A program made the translations under genes and the position numbers. Below are positions 50,201-59,507 of a stretch of 64,000 nucleotides of DNA, in pieces (positions within the stretch are counted from its first letter, which is position 1; every line of letters starts with the position of its first letter). The stretch covers positions 13,405,742-13,469,741 of the forward strand of contig NC_087074.1 of the NCBI RefSeq assembly GCF_026151205.1, given 5' to 3'. Below the pieces are notes generated by a model. The model saw nothing but the letters and a program-made list of their open reading frames with translations, ran no database searches and was not told the DNA's origin. The DNA comes from Bolinopsis microptera (taxonomy: Eukaryota; Ctenophora; Tentaculata; Lobata; Bolinopsidae).

Positions 50201-53200
50201 GGAAGTAACGCATGTGGTATCGAAGGGTCCATGACAGTTCTAGACACAGAGTCAAGAAGAAGCAAAGCAGGGGTAAACGTTCGAACAATGTGCCCTACTG
50301 CGTACCCTAAATACTGCCAGAAGACCAGAACCTGCAAGAAGTCCACACAGCGATGTTCTCCTGAAATAAAGCAATCTTCAAGCGCTTCACAATACCGACC
50401 AAGTGGTGATTCAGGATCCAGACCCGGCCCTAATTATCGACCAAGCGGTGGAACCAGACCCGGCCCTGGAATCGACCAAGCGGAGGCTCATCCAGCTCAT
50501 ACGGTGGCTACGACTTTGGAAATGCCAGGAATAAAAGGGATGTAGACAGGTGTGCTGATACACCAGGGTTCAACTGCCCAAGGATGACTCCCCACTGCAA
50601 GATCCAAAAGATAAGAGAAAAGTGTGGTGGAACTTGTCAGGTGTGTAAAAATGATGGCAGCTCTGTGTGCCAGGACGATGAGAGTACACCAGGCCAATGT
50701 GCAAGTTTCGCTAAGTACTGTGACACCATACCCGGTATCCGTGTTAAGTGTGCAAAGACTTGTAACGCTGACCCTTCAGACTGTGAAGAAAGTCTGCGAC
50801 CCTCTGTTCCAGAAGGTAATGAAGACGTAAGACCACCACCAATGGGTCTGTGCTCCCCACCCACAATCGCTAACGGACGTATCCTGAACGGAGGAGGAAG
50901 AGGAATGTTAAACCCCGGAGATGTGCTCAGAGTCTCATGTAACCGTGGTTACACCCTCATAGGGGAGCCCAGCAAGTGCGAGATTCAGAACGTCTTCGCA
51001 CCCGACACAAGAAGGATCCAAGAGTGCATCAGACTGGGAGATGAAAGTTTCGAGGGTAACGGAGCAGAGTACACCGGCCGACAGAACCAGGTGGTGAGTA
51101 ACAGGGTATGTGACAACTGGCTGAAGTTAGCTCACACTGGTCTGTTCAGGGGCCTAGATCGGGGTCTTACCCTCGCTAAGGGTGGCAACCACAACTTCTG
51201 CAGAAACGTCGGAGGAGAGGACTTCAGTCCCTTCTGTTACACCAACGACGGGCAGCTGAAGGAGTACTGCTTCGAGCTGCCTAAATGCGGTGGAAGAGAC
51301 AGTGATAAGTGTAGCAGGGTTCGCACTGACGTGTACGACAACTGCGCGGAGTATGACGAGTGGTCGTGCGAGCTGGAGGACGAGCGCTCTGTGGCACGGA
51401 CCGAGTGGTACTGGACCAACTGCGCTGCTATGTGCTGCGAGTACGCTGCATGCCAGTAGATGCGGAGATTAAGAACTAGGAAGAGGGCTGGACATTTCCA
51501 TGACAATCTAATGAGTTAAATTATTGGAAATATGAGTGACCCTAAAATTCTAACATTATGATCTGTTAATATACTTTTATGCCTGAAGAAATGAGAATTG
51601 AAAATATTGTAATTTCGCTTGAATTTCAAGTTGTAGGAGATTGATTATAACTCTTATTTAGTATTAGTAAATAGTAACTTATTTTCCTGTCAGTTTCAGT
51701 CTGATGTCAATATCATGAATTATCTCTACAAATTATTCCTAGTTTTGAAATAATCTTAAAATAATTGTGACTTAATCCAACTTGTCTCACTCGTTTAGTT
51801 CACTACAGAGGAAAACTATAATTTCTACACAATAGTATAAATTAAGTATGCATATGTAATTATTAATTTGTCTAAAATACGGCATATCCTTCAAAATGTT
51901 TGTCAATAATGTTTATGATCACAAAAAAATGAGATCATTGTTTTAATGTTGAGAGCAAATTGAGATGCACAGAATCTACTACGAATCTTACTACGCTACA
52001 TAGTACATATTTATCATGCATCAATCAGGAGGGCCACCTTAATTCGACAATTTCAAATTTGAACCAAATTTTAGCCATCAAATTCACCGTTCCTACATAA
52101 TCTCGCTGACCAAATCTCGCTGACCAAACCTCAAACTCACCAAACCTCCAACTCACCAAACGTCAAACCTCAAACTCACCACAACAGAAGAGTTCATTAG
52201 CAGCGGTGATGATAGCCGAACAGTCCGGACCCGCCACAATGTCCTGAACCACCAGTTCCCCGCTGAGTATGACCTTGTTTGGGGCGAACTGATTGTCTTT
52301 ACTTCCCTGTCCAAGTCTGCCATCATAACCCAAACCCCAGGTAAACACCTGGACAGTGAAGATTTCATAAAAATGAAAACGTGAAATGTGACTAACCCCT
52401 TCAATTTATAAATGAGGAAAATTTGAAACTTCAAATTGAGAATATTTCTTAAAAATCAAGAAAGTGTTGTTATATTTCGTCCTAATTCATTGGAACATCC
52501 CTTTCATTAACTAATCAAACGTGAATTTTACCTCGTTTTCAGAAGTGAGAATAACAGTATGCTGGTTCCCACACGCCACCTTAACCACCTCCCAACCGAA
52601 CAAGTTCTGTACTAGAGCTGGCTCTTTTTGTGAAGTGCAGGTGTTACCGTGTCCCAAACAACCCAACGTGTTGCTTCCTCCGCTGTATACTGCCTGGTAG
52701 TTTGTGACGTCATTAAACTTGTGACGTCATTAATTTTTTTATGTCATCAATCTTCTTACGAGAGGAGAACATTATGGTTACATAATGTTACGTGAACGGA
52801 ACAAAATGTGAATACCCCATAATCAAATTAGTAATACCCGGACCTTGTTTTGATCGATGAGCATAAAGAAATCTTCTCCGGCCGCCACATCAATAACGTC
52901 CCCATCTGTTTCTATAGGAAGACAACTAAACCTCCCTGCCTCGTCTTCTTCTTCTGATTTTGATATTATCTTTTACTTACAAATAAGACAAAACATGACG
53001 AAACATGTGAACAGTATCAATGATCTGATAACAGTGATCCAGGTATTGAGGTATATCTAGGCTCATATCAGCTCGATTCATAGCTATAATTACTCAGCTC
53101 TGCGACCAAATAGAGAGCAAGGAGGTAACAAGGTGCTGCTACTACTGTCCACTACTTACCAGTATCAGTAGACCAGATCCACTCTACAAGAGAATTGTTA

Positions 53201-56200
53201 GTGGTAATCCCGTACAGCGAGTAAAGACCCAGCGCCAGTTGAGACAAAGTCATTCCCTTAGTCAGCGGCAGATACGCTTCCTCCTCCGTTACCAGGGAGA
53301 AGTATTTTGCGACCGGCTTCCGGGTTGTTTCCTGCCTTTTCTTTTCGTTTACACCACCTGTAAACATAGTACTATGACCTGTGTTATAGGTCAATTTGCG
53401 GGTTAAGCCGGGTTAATATGGCGCTGTTTCTAACACGTGACAGAATGGAACAATCATGATAATTTTACTAATTTAGAAAACTTACCATTACATGGAAGAC
53501 ACCCAATTTGGAGATGTAGTTGTATCACGTGTTTCATCAGAATGGGTTTCTGTAGTAAGTCTGATGGAGTTGGCCGCTTGTTGGGATCTGGGAGTTGACG
53601 TGCAAATTTAAATACGAGTTAAAAACCGTGGGATACATTTTTCGGCCAGTTGGTAGATCACCGACCGGCTATAAGCCGGCTACTAACCGGCTATAAGCCG
53701 GCTTATAGCCGGCTACAATTTTTATAGCCGGCTATAAGCCGGCTTATAGCCGGTTAGTAGCCGCTTACATTTGTTGTTGAGCGACGGCTATTAGCCGGTT
53801 ATAAGCCTGCTATTAGCCGTTTTGGTATTAAAAGTGGTTATAAGCCGGCTATAAGCCGGTTATAAGCCGGCTATAAGTCGGCTATAAGCCGGTTATAAGA
53901 TATTAACTCAACTACATCGTACTGAACAATAGTCAGGAGCCGGCTATAAGAAATTCAGTGAAAACGGCTATTAGCCGGTTATAAGCCGGCTATTAGCCGT
54001 TTAGGTATCGAAAGTGGTTATAAGCCGGCTATAAGCCGGTTATAAGATATTAACTCAGTTCAGTACGATGAAGTTAAGTTAATATCTTATAGCCGGCTTA
54101 TAGCCGGCTTATAACCACTTTCGATACCTAAACGGCTAATAGCCGGCTTATAACCGGCCAATAGCCGTTTTCGCTGAATTTCTTATAGCCGGCTCCTGAC
54201 TATCGTTCAGTACGATGAAGTTGAGTTAATATCTTATAACCGGCTTATAGCCACTTTCGATACCTAAACGGCTAATAGCCGGCTTATAACCGGCTAATAG
54301 CCGTCGCTCAACAACAAATGTAAGCGGCTACTAACCGACTATAAGCCGGCTTATAGCCGGCTATAAAAATTGTAGCCGGCTATAAGCCGGTTTATAGCCG
54401 GCTTATAACCGGCTTATAGCCGGTCGGTGATCTACCAATTTCCCCATTTTTCACTTGAACAATTTTGTATCAATTACCCTAGATTTTACATTAATTACCC
54501 TAGATCAAATTAAGCATAATTTACTACACACCTACGTGAAGGAGGCACCTCACAAGAAAGAGAAGCTGCGAAGAGTAAATCTTTGGAGGAATTGGGTCGA
54601 ACTTTCCAGAAACTATCAGCTGTATTAGCTGAGGAAGACTTGGGGCGTCAAATGCGCGCTTAAGCGCCATCATCTCGTACAATACACATCTGAACAGTTA
54701 GGAGAATAAAATTATGCTTAATTAAAAGTGAGGAATATTCTAGATAATTATTGGCTGAATATCTCAACTTATTCCCCGTACTCCCTCTTGCGATGTCATT
54801 GACCAGTAGTTGGCATTTTACACATCAAGTAAAACAAACACAAGATAAGGGACTAACCGAGGAAGACAAACACAAGATAAGGGACTAATCCGAGGAAAAC
54901 AAACACAAAATAAGGGACTAACCCGAGGAAAACAAACACAAGATAAGGGACTAATCCGAGGAAAACAAACACAAGATAAGGGACTAACCCGAGGAAAACA
55001 AACACAAGATAAGGGACTAACCCGAGGAAAACAAACACAAGATAAGGGACTAACCCGAGGAAAACAAACACAAGATAAGGGACTAATCCGAGGAAAACAA
55101 ACACAAGATAAGGGACTAACCCGAGGAAAACAAACACAAGATAAGGGACTAACCCGAGGAAAACAAACACAAGATAAGGGACTAACCCGAGGAAAACAAA
55201 CACAAGATAAGGGACTAACCCGAGGAAAACAAACACAAGATAAGGGACTAACCCGAGGAAAACAAACACAAGATAAGGGACTAATCCGAGGAAAACAAAC
55301 ACAAGATAAGGGACTAACCCGAGGGCCCACACATCACTCATCTGATTGTAGGGTTTAGCAGAACAAAGTTCCGGAGACAAGTAACTAGGTGATCCGACCA
55401 CAGTGTTAGCTTTACTCTTAGACGTCAATACCTGCGTTTAGATTATAGAAATACCAAGTTATAATACATAGTACCCAAACACTTTAGTTATCATTTTGTA
55501 GAGTTGTTTGATTTAAAACTGAAACTGGACGAATTGCAGTATTTAGTTTTTATTTGATATCAGAACCAACTCAGTATAACTAACCTTAGAAATACCAAAA
55601 TCTCCAATCTTTGCAATCTTCTGGTTGTGACAGAGCAGAATATTTTGAGTTTTAAGATCTCTGTGTAGAATGTTCTTACTGTGTATGTATTCTAAACCGA
55701 GGCATATTTGAGTCAACTTTTCGAGGACCTGAAAAGATTTGATTGGAACCTGAGATGACAATTTGAAATATAACATTAATAAACTATTTTATTGGAACCT
55801 TTTAGTTGTAAGATAGCTATATTCAAATTTTCAAATGATAATGGCCTCAAACATCTACCTCAAACTCGGACAAGTGTGTGGAATGTAAACGAGTAGATGC
55901 TATGTACTCTGCAAGCGTTCCTCCCGCAGCGTACTCCATTGAGATGACGAGGGCTCTGTTCTCCACGTGGGAGGAGTAGTATCCTATCACATTGGGATGT
56001 GACAACACTGAAAGTACTTTGACCTAAACTTTGTTAGTGCTTCAAAAGATTGAACGTTGTCAATTCGGTGTTGTTTCTGTTTCTGTTGATGATGTAATAA
56101 AACAAAACTTAGTGAATTATGCGTAGTTAAGAGGTGATGGTTTGTTTTCCTTCAGAGGCGATGGTTTGTTGTCCTTTGGGAATGATGAAAGAAGGCAAAA

Positions 56201-56439
56201 GCTCAAATTCAGAATTTTAAAATTTGTAAACATTTTGCCTATCCTAATTAAACATGTGATAATAATAATGAAATGCTGCTTACCTCATTCATAGCGGATT
56301 GTCTCTCCGTAGGACTCATGTCGCTCACAGGTATATGTTTCGTTATATAATTTCTCCCGTCTTTGTCCAGGCAGAGATACACAACACCATATGCTCCACG
56401 ACCTACTATCTTCACTGTGTTCGTGTGCTGACTCTCCAT
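47249..56439 (-). CDS. NEK8: NEK8-like NIMA-family kinase with C-terminal RCC1 repeats
   Basis: NEK8 (nephrocystin-9) is a Ser/Thr kinase of the inversin compartment of primary cilia. Exons in coding order: 56284-56439, 55859-56023, 55585-55728, 55319-55431, 54532-54689, 53486-53587, 53160-53357, 52844-52953, 52532-52693, 52180-52348, 47929-48030, 47662-47781, 47249-47458. Phases match across every join I checked. The kinase domain is intact: Gly loop [12 protein letters not shown], Lys in [22 protein letters not shown] (APE position) and [16 protein letters not shown], which follow NEK8 closely. RCC1-type blades follow ([44 protein letters not shown]). The start ATG at 56439 gives MESQHTNT, two residues from the first kinase strand, as in NEK8. 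NEK9 is the alternative, but the kinase sequence and length favour NEK8. The 52180-48030 intron hosts another gene on the plus strand; other introns hold a foldback element and a minisatellite. Confidence 0.88.
48041..48118. repeat. 29-bp repeat beside a NEK8 acceptor
   Basis: Nearly three copies of a 29-base unit (GTTTAAGTCACGTGACAGTG plus GGTTTTTAG) lie in the NEK8 intron, starting about 11 bases from the acceptor of exon 47929-48030. Each unit carries the palindrome GTCACGTGAC. The polypyrimidine and branch region of that acceptor must lie partly in this repeat. Confidence 0.88.
49165..51459 (+). CDS. Secreted papain-fold pseudoprotease with ShKT, sushi and kringle-like modules (frame break near 50470)
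   Basis: Two exons, 49165-49357 and 49734-51459, nested in a NEK8 intron on the opposite strand. A signal peptide ([18 protein letters not shown]) leads into a C1A papain-like domain without a propeptide. Motifs are recognisable, but the catalytic Cys is Ala ([14 protein letters not shown]), the His position is Glu (MENVLITGF) and the Asn position is Thr ([10 protein letters not shown]), so peptidase activity is not expected. A Pro/Ser/Gly linker with repeated YRPSGG follows. At about 50466-50472 one base is missing relative to the preceding linker repeat, so the frame shifts; the new frame stays open to 51459. After a furin-like RNKR site it encodes two six-Cys ShKT domains, a sushi domain (IANGRIL...VSCNRGYTL), a kringle-like domain (NFCRN, PFCYT, CFELPKC; first Cys replaced) and a last ShKT-like domain. 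Cysteine spacing downstream is intact, so the break is either recent or a sequencing error. ShKT folds occur in toxins but also in many non-toxin secreted proteins. Confidence 0.82.
52084..52175 (-). repeat. About 16-bp repeat extending from a NEK8 5' splice site
   Basis: On the minus strand, downstream of exon 52180-52348, the donor G|GTGAGTTTGAGGTTTG is followed by further copies TTTGGTGAGTTGGAGG, TTTGGTGAGTTTGAGG and two TTTGGTCAGCGAGA forms. The first copy is the working donor; three to four more donor-like copies follow within 90 bases. Confidence 0.8.
53644..54444. mobile_element. 801-bp foldback element built of GCCGGCTATAA repeats
   Basis: Two arms of about 390 bases are reverse complements: outer ends TTGGTAGATCACCGACCGG (left) and CCGGTCGGTGATCTACCAA (right), inner boundary around ATATTAACTCAGTTCAGTACG near 54050-54080. 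The arms consist mostly of TTATAAGCCGGC/TATAGCCGGC units plus unique blocks (AACAACAAATGT, GACTAT-GTTCAGTACGATG). The octamer CATTTTTC flanks the element exactly at 53636-53643 and 54445-54452, an 8-base target duplication as made by hAT-type enzymes. No coding capacity. It sits in the NEK8 intron between exons 54532-54689 and 53486-53587. Confidence 0.88.
54829..55323 (-). repeat. 33-bp minisatellite copying the NEK8 donor site
   Basis: Fifteen near-identical 33-base units. On the minus strand each contains CCTCGGGTTAGTCCC. Kinase exon 55319-55431 ends CTCGG|GTTAGT, so the first unit holds the real donor and all later units repeat the last exon bases plus the donor. Because 33 is a multiple of three, the array is open in two frames ([11 protein letters not shown] or [11 protein letters not shown] repeats), but skipping it restores a normal NEK8 kinase sequence (ALG joined to CVLYEM), so it is intronic. 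Confidence 0.93.
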
Positions 56440-56865
56440 AAGACACGTGGTTAAGAACTGTTTATATAATCCATTCCTAAAATAAAGTCTATTGAAATAA
56501 AATGCAAGTATTGGCCAATACGTCATGATACAATATTTCCGATCATGGATGAATAATACTCATCAGTTTTATATTGATTGAAGCAAAGTTCGAGTATGCT
56601 AAATACAAAAAACGCTCTTGTTATATTTAAAAATAAATCATATCTAAAGTTCTCAACAAAAAAAGTGATAGCAATCATTTAAGGGATGTTGAAAAATTAA
56701 AATTGAAAGCTTTCAAATTGGGTTGATTCAACAGATGAATTATTAAATTGAAGTCTTTTTGTTTTCCGTTACAGTTCATCATGGTATTTATGTATTCCTC
56801 AAAATTACAGGGAATCGAATTGAAGTATCAAATCTAAATATAAAACTTTTCGTCTCCCGACCTTT
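56440..56865. other. Spacer between EF-hand-like gene stop and NEK8 start
   Basis: 426 AT-rich bases, both flanking genes on the minus strand. It should contain the NEK8 promoter and 5' UTR and the 3' UTR of the upstream gene. No clear element is seen. Confidence 0.5.
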
Positions 56866-58680
56866 TCATAAATCGACCAATCTTTTCCCCGATTTGATCA
56901 ACTTAACTTTCTCTAACAGTACTTGTTTCCTAGCCTGATAGCCGCTGTCAAGTGTTATATCACGGTACACTGGCAGCTCATCTGACACAGTGTCAGATTC
57001 GTCTATCATATCAATGGTACCACTTGAGGTGAGCTTGGTTCTAAAAGAATTGTCTTCTTCAAATGTGCTATATATGTCAAAGGCATCTGTCACAGTAGAA
57101 GGTCGAGAAGGTCTTGCTGCAAATAAGTCACCGGTACGCCTTGGAGCAGTGCTTGGGGGATAAGAAAACATTTGACTGTTCTCTCTGTATTTCTTCTGAG
57201 TTTTCAGATCATTAAGTTTCTTTTTGATTGAAACTTTGTACTTTTCAGTATTGTTTATCATTTCCCATTCCAAATCTTCCATCAGGGCATCTTGCTTCTC
57301 TAAGTCCTTCTTTAAAATGAGAGGCTCAAGAATGGGTTTAGGTGATATTACTGTTATGGCAGGTGCTTCACATACAACGTCCTTACGTGGAGTTGTCAAG
57401 GAAGTCTTATCAGTGCCCCTGCTGGTAGTATCTCTAAGAAGCTGACCTCCTCTGGACAAAGCTATTATGCTATCCGACTGCCTGATTGCATCTTTCAAGG
57501 CTTGATAGGAAACTCTACTCTCCACCTCCAGTTCATCTTGTTTGGTATGCTCTATCAGTTTTACTCTCCCTTTTGATTTAGGTCCTTGTTCAGAAAATGC
57601 AGCCCTGGAAATTATATGCCTGTAATCTTTATCCAGTTGCTTTTGTACTCTTTCATCGTGAGTATACAGAAAATTGTGAAAATTGTCAATCTTGTATAGC
57701 TTTTGATTGTCTTTTGCGGTCCCATTATTCAGTTCCATAGGAACCTCTATATCTTTGATGTATGTGGTAAAAGGAAGAATATCTAGAAATTCATAGAATT
57801 GAAGTCTGCCAACAGTGTCCACTTCATCCTTCATTTTCTTGAGTTGGTGTTGTAGTTTGAGTGGTGCAATAGACCGTCCGCAATGCTTTAAGATTCTGAA
57901 ATAGATAGCATGTTAATGAATCATACAATGTGATTAAAAGTAAGAAATAACAATGAACAGATATATTGTCAAGCTATATAAAAATCAATGAGATAATGAT
58001 TAAAACATTTTATGTGTGCATGATCAGCCTTTATGTTACATGTTCTATACCAGATATCAAATTTCACTCACCTGTAAATAGTGTGCTCATTTGCTAGCAT
58101 TCCCTCCAAATCTTCAGATTCATATGCTTCAAACAAGGATCGCACTTCTTGGAGCTCAGTGAAGGAAAGTCGTCGATTCATAACCAAGTTTAGAGATTTG
58201 CGAATGACTTGAGTATTGTACTCTGCACTATACACATTAAAAGTCCTGTGCAATACCTGGGTCTTTTATATTAGCGTTTAGTTTAAATAGCAGGTATTTT
58301 TTTGGTCTTTCAGATTAAACCATTCCTGATGTCTTTAATCTTGTGATGTACTTCATTAAATTCGATTCAAAATAAGATAAGCTCAGATAATAATTTTTAC
58401 CCACACTTTCGATGGATAGCTAATGCTAAAAAGGAAAGGTTTGAAGATGTACAAAATTATAAAATACCTGATTTGCAGTTTTGTTGTCCAAAAGTTCATA
58501 GATGCTAGATATATTGAAGTAAGCATCACCTTCCTTATTTACTGTTGGTTTGAGAAATTTAAGCAAGCTGTCTCTTTGCATGCCAAGACTTAAAGTGTAT
58601 CTCCGCAGCTCTTGAAGATGAAGCTTATCTCGGAACCGAGGATATAACATGTTCTTGGCATAGGTTAAGATTTCATAAAC
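56866..58680 (-). CDS. Uncharacterised EF-hand-like protein, 3' part of gene
   Basis: I do not recognise the family. Three exons join in phase: 58469-58680, 58072-58256 and 56866-57895 (stop). The first two and the start of the third are helical with EF-hand-like pairs (KVNKEGDAYFNISSIYELL-like and DTVGRLQFYEFLDIL segments), but the acidic loop residues are sparse. The last exon continues as a charged, low-complexity region of about 300 residues with a helical Lys/Glu stretch (DLEKQDALMEDLEWEMINN) and Ser/Thr-rich tail ending SGKRLVDL. No initiator ATG is found: the 58680 end looks like an acceptor (CCTAATAAG|GTTTATG), so 5' exons lie upstream, beyond or among the transposons. Layout resembles EFCAB-type ciliary proteins, which is only a suggestion. 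Confidence 0.7.
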
Positions 58681-58974
58681 CTTATTAGGAATGAACAATT
58701 ATTGTTTTGAATATCAAATAAGGGATAGAACTAGCAAATAAGGGATAGAACTAGCATTAACATAGCAGAGTTAAAATTGAAAATGTATTGATTTGGAATT
58801 CGAATATGGATGCTGGTGGGAATGTGAACCAGACTGTCAGACACATAACAGAGGATGACCAAACAGCTTCCAGCAATCAGCAATGAATCAAAACTAAGAA
58901 TCATCTTATCATTGATTAGATACTTTACAGCTTACATGTCTAGGACAATTTTTCGTAATACATACTTTCTTATG
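58681..58974. other. Upstream non-coding sequence
   Basis: AT-rich, presumably intron of the EF-hand-like gene. The direct repeat AAATAAGGGATAGAACTAGC occurs twice at about 58716-58755. No exon recognised. Confidence 0.5.
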
Positions 58975-59498
58975 TTTTTTTTATTTTTTTTTAATTTTTT
59001 TTAAAAAAAGGGGGGACCCCCAACCCATGTAGCTGAGACACCTCACAGCAAGTAGACCAAAGTGGCTCTTGCTTGTGAAAGGTGTATCAACTACCCGCCG
59101 AGGCGGTGGGTTGGGAGTCCCCCTGGGATCATTTCGTCCGTAAAATTTTACACAATATAAAAGCTACAATAAATTATCTATAAAATTTATATAAACAAAC
59201 TTAATGCTTAAGAGACCTCAAAGCTCGTCTTCTGAGGAATGAGATTGAAGGATACTTCATCCAGTCCAAGGTGCTGGGCTTTTTGTCTTCCTCTGATTCC
59301 CCTGAGTGCTATGAGTGTGCTTCGTAGCAGATCAAACCTGAATCGTGTTCTGATGTGATTTTTGACCTGGCTCTTAGCTTCTTTATTGTGGTCAGCTATC
59401 CTTTCAGAAATACGATCTACAAACACAGTGCAGAGTGGGTCCATACCTCCGGATGTTGTAAAGACTAGTGGGTTTTGTTTTGAAACCCCACGGTGGAG
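58975..59498 (-). pseudogene. Retroelement C-terminal coding fragment and 3' tail, cut by a later insertion
   Basis: On the minus strand a frame of about 95 codons ends at 59208 and contains VFTTSGGMDPLCTVFVDRI, then NHIRTRFRFDLLRSTLIAL-RGIRG. This resembles the C-terminal module often seen after the reverse transcriptase in invertebrate retroelement proteins (TSGGM...R-x-R-F-LLRS-LI-LRG pattern). It is followed by a 3' UTR with the same hairpin-forming block as 42412-42655, ending in a T/A-rich run (58975-59005). The 2.8-kb inverted-repeat element interrupts it at 59499-59507. On the far side of that insertion (62327 on) the frame meets a stop at once. Confidence 0.65.
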
Positions 59499-59507
59499 GT
59501 TGGCGTG

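Noticed and set aside
54818-55428. Open frames of 170-190 residues made of repeated [11 protein letters not shown] / [10 protein letters not shown]
   Set aside because: They are translations of a 33-bp minisatellite. The flanking kinase exons splice in phase without it (ALG to CVLYEM), so it is intron sequence unless RNA shows otherwise.
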